From positions 1 through 6,185 of the forward strand of contig JAEYRR010000359.1 of NCBI GenBank assembly GCA_023435505.1: a stretch of DNA of 6,185 nt, given 5' to 3'. This DNA comes from Bacillota bacterium (GTDB lineage: Bacteria; Bacillota; Clostridia; Lachnospirales; Lachnospiraceae). The notes beneath the pieces were generated by a model. It made no database searches. It was not told the origin of the DNA and saw only the letters and a program-made list of their open reading frames with translations. Both the position numbers and the translations under genes were made by a program. Below are positions 5,721 through 6,185 of this stretch, piece after piece. The number at the start of each line of letters is the position of its first letter. Within the stretch, counting starts at the first letter, position 1.

Positions 5721-5806
5721 CAGAGGCTATTGCAAATAAAAGAATAAGAGGAATGTAATAGCACTTTGCAGAGATCCCATTTATATAAGGAGTGCAAATG
5801 AGCTAT
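5712..5806 (+). promoter_or_regulatory. Leader 2 four-segment attenuator-like RNA structure
   Basis: Segment 1 (TTTGCATAG, 5712-5720) pairs with segment 2 (5727-5736, CTATTGCAAA) as 9 bp with one bulged T and a 6-nt loop. Segment 2 can instead pair with segment 3: GCTATTGCA (5726-5734) with TGTAATAGC (5754-5762), 9 bp with one G-U. Segment 3 can also pair with segment 4: ATAGC plus TTTGCA (5758-5762 and 5765-5770) with TGCAAA plus GCTAT (5793-5798 and 5802-5806), which encloses the ribosome binding site AAGGAG and covers the start codon. The 1:2 plus 3:4 form would be closed and the 2:3 form open, as in erm-type translational attenuation. The pairings are read by eye. Confidence 0.6.
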
Positions 5807-6185
5807 ATAAGAAAATATGAATACAAATTATTACCTGATAAGTCATATGAGGTAATTAGAAATTGTCCCGGTTGTGGTAAAAAGACTAATTATATAAACA
5901 CAGGCTGTTTTCGAGTGAACGCTAATGGAAACTTAGTAGATATATGGTTAATCTACCAGTGTAAGACCTGTAAGCATACATGGAATATGACAATTTACGA
6001 GAGAGTAAATAAAAGAGCTGTCTCCAAAATGGAATTTGAAGGTTTTGCCGAGAATTCTAAGAAATTGGCCTTTGCTTATGGAACCAATAGGGATAATTTT
6101 GTGCGAAATAGGGCAGAAATCGATTGGAATAGTATTTCTTATACAATTGAAGCAGAAAATGATTGTGTAAGGGAAGGAGTATCAG
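5798..6185 (+). CDS. DUF1062 family zinc-ribbon protein (3' end outside window)
   Basis: The first 129 codons are open to the window edge. The N-terminus carries a four-cysteine zinc-ribbon pattern: CPGCG with Cys23 and Cys26, and CKTC with Cys55 and Cys58. The conserved stretch between and after them (NTGCFRVNANGNLVDIWLIY, then HTWNMTIYERV) is what I associate with DUF1062, an uncharacterised bacterial family. The zinc-binding role is inferred from the cysteines; no biochemical function is known to me. The start is ATG 5798, with AAGGAG at 5787-5792 spaced 5 nt. Leader 2 precedes it, and codons 2-3 (AGC TAT) form part of the proposed regulatory pairing. A terminator and an apparent promoter separate it from the CD3324-family gene, so it is a separate transcription unit. 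Confidence 0.88.
   Translation, partial: MSYIRKYEYKLLPDKSYEVIRNCPGCGKKTNYINTGCFRVNANGNLVDIWLIYQCKTCKHTWNMTIYERVNKRAVSKMEFEGFAENSKKLAFAYGTNRDNFVRNRAEIDWNSISYTIEAENDCVREGVS

Noticed and set aside
5212..5736. The two TTTGCATA...TGCAAA inverted repeats as ends of a small transposable element
   Set aside because: Each repeat is internally palindromic with its own short ORF and lies at the same position before each gene, in the same orientation. There is no transposase and no target-site duplication was seen between them.

Overview
The window looks like chromosomal DNA of a motile, low-GC Firmicute, most likely a clostridium of the Lachnospiraceae type. The DNA is AT-rich, nearly every gene is preceded by a strong AGGAGG-type ribosome binding site, TTG and GTG starts occur, and the gene set (CheC, CheD, sporulation/motility-type sigma factor, FapA, a DUF6115-like protein) is typical of that group. 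The species cannot be named from this sequence alone.

Positions 1-5161 are the 3' part of a chemotaxis/flagellar operon. All genes are on the + strand, with gaps of at most a few tens of bases or overlaps, and no internal promoter or terminator is visible. The order is: tail of a gene that by position is probably cheW; cheC (CheY-P phosphatase); cheD (receptor deamidase); a small two-helix membrane protein; a FliA/SigD/WhiG-type sigma factor; a FapA (former DUF342) beta-helix protein; a small disordered protein; a membrane-anchored coiled-coil protein with a C-terminal helix-turn-helix (DUF6115-like, in the position swrB has in Bacillus subtilis); and a small single-helix membrane protein. 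CheC and CheD act together in chemotactic adaptation. The sigma factor directs late flagellar and chemotaxis transcription. The distal genes probably serve flagellar assembly.

Positions 5162-6185 are different. Two short genes, a CD3324-family helix-turn-helix protein and a DUF1062 zinc-ribbon protein that runs off the window, each follow a nearly identical leader of about 80-110 nt. Each leader has its own strong ribosome binding site and an eight-codon ORF (MRKYVMFA and MTRPVHFA). The stop codon of each ORF lies in the 5' arm of a TTTGCATA.../...TGCAAA hairpin. Downstream of each hairpin is an ATAGC segment at exactly the same offset from the leader start. It can pair either with the hairpin's 3' arm or with GCTAT in codons 2-3 of the main gene. 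This is the layout of an erm-like translational attenuator, present twice in a row in front of unrelated genes, and it is the most interesting thing in the window. A clear intrinsic terminator separates the two units, and a good -10 box precedes the second leader.

No rRNA, tRNA, CRISPR array, transposase or origin was seen. The longest stretch without a substantial gene is 5574-5797 (224 nt), which holds the terminator, a promoter and leader 2.
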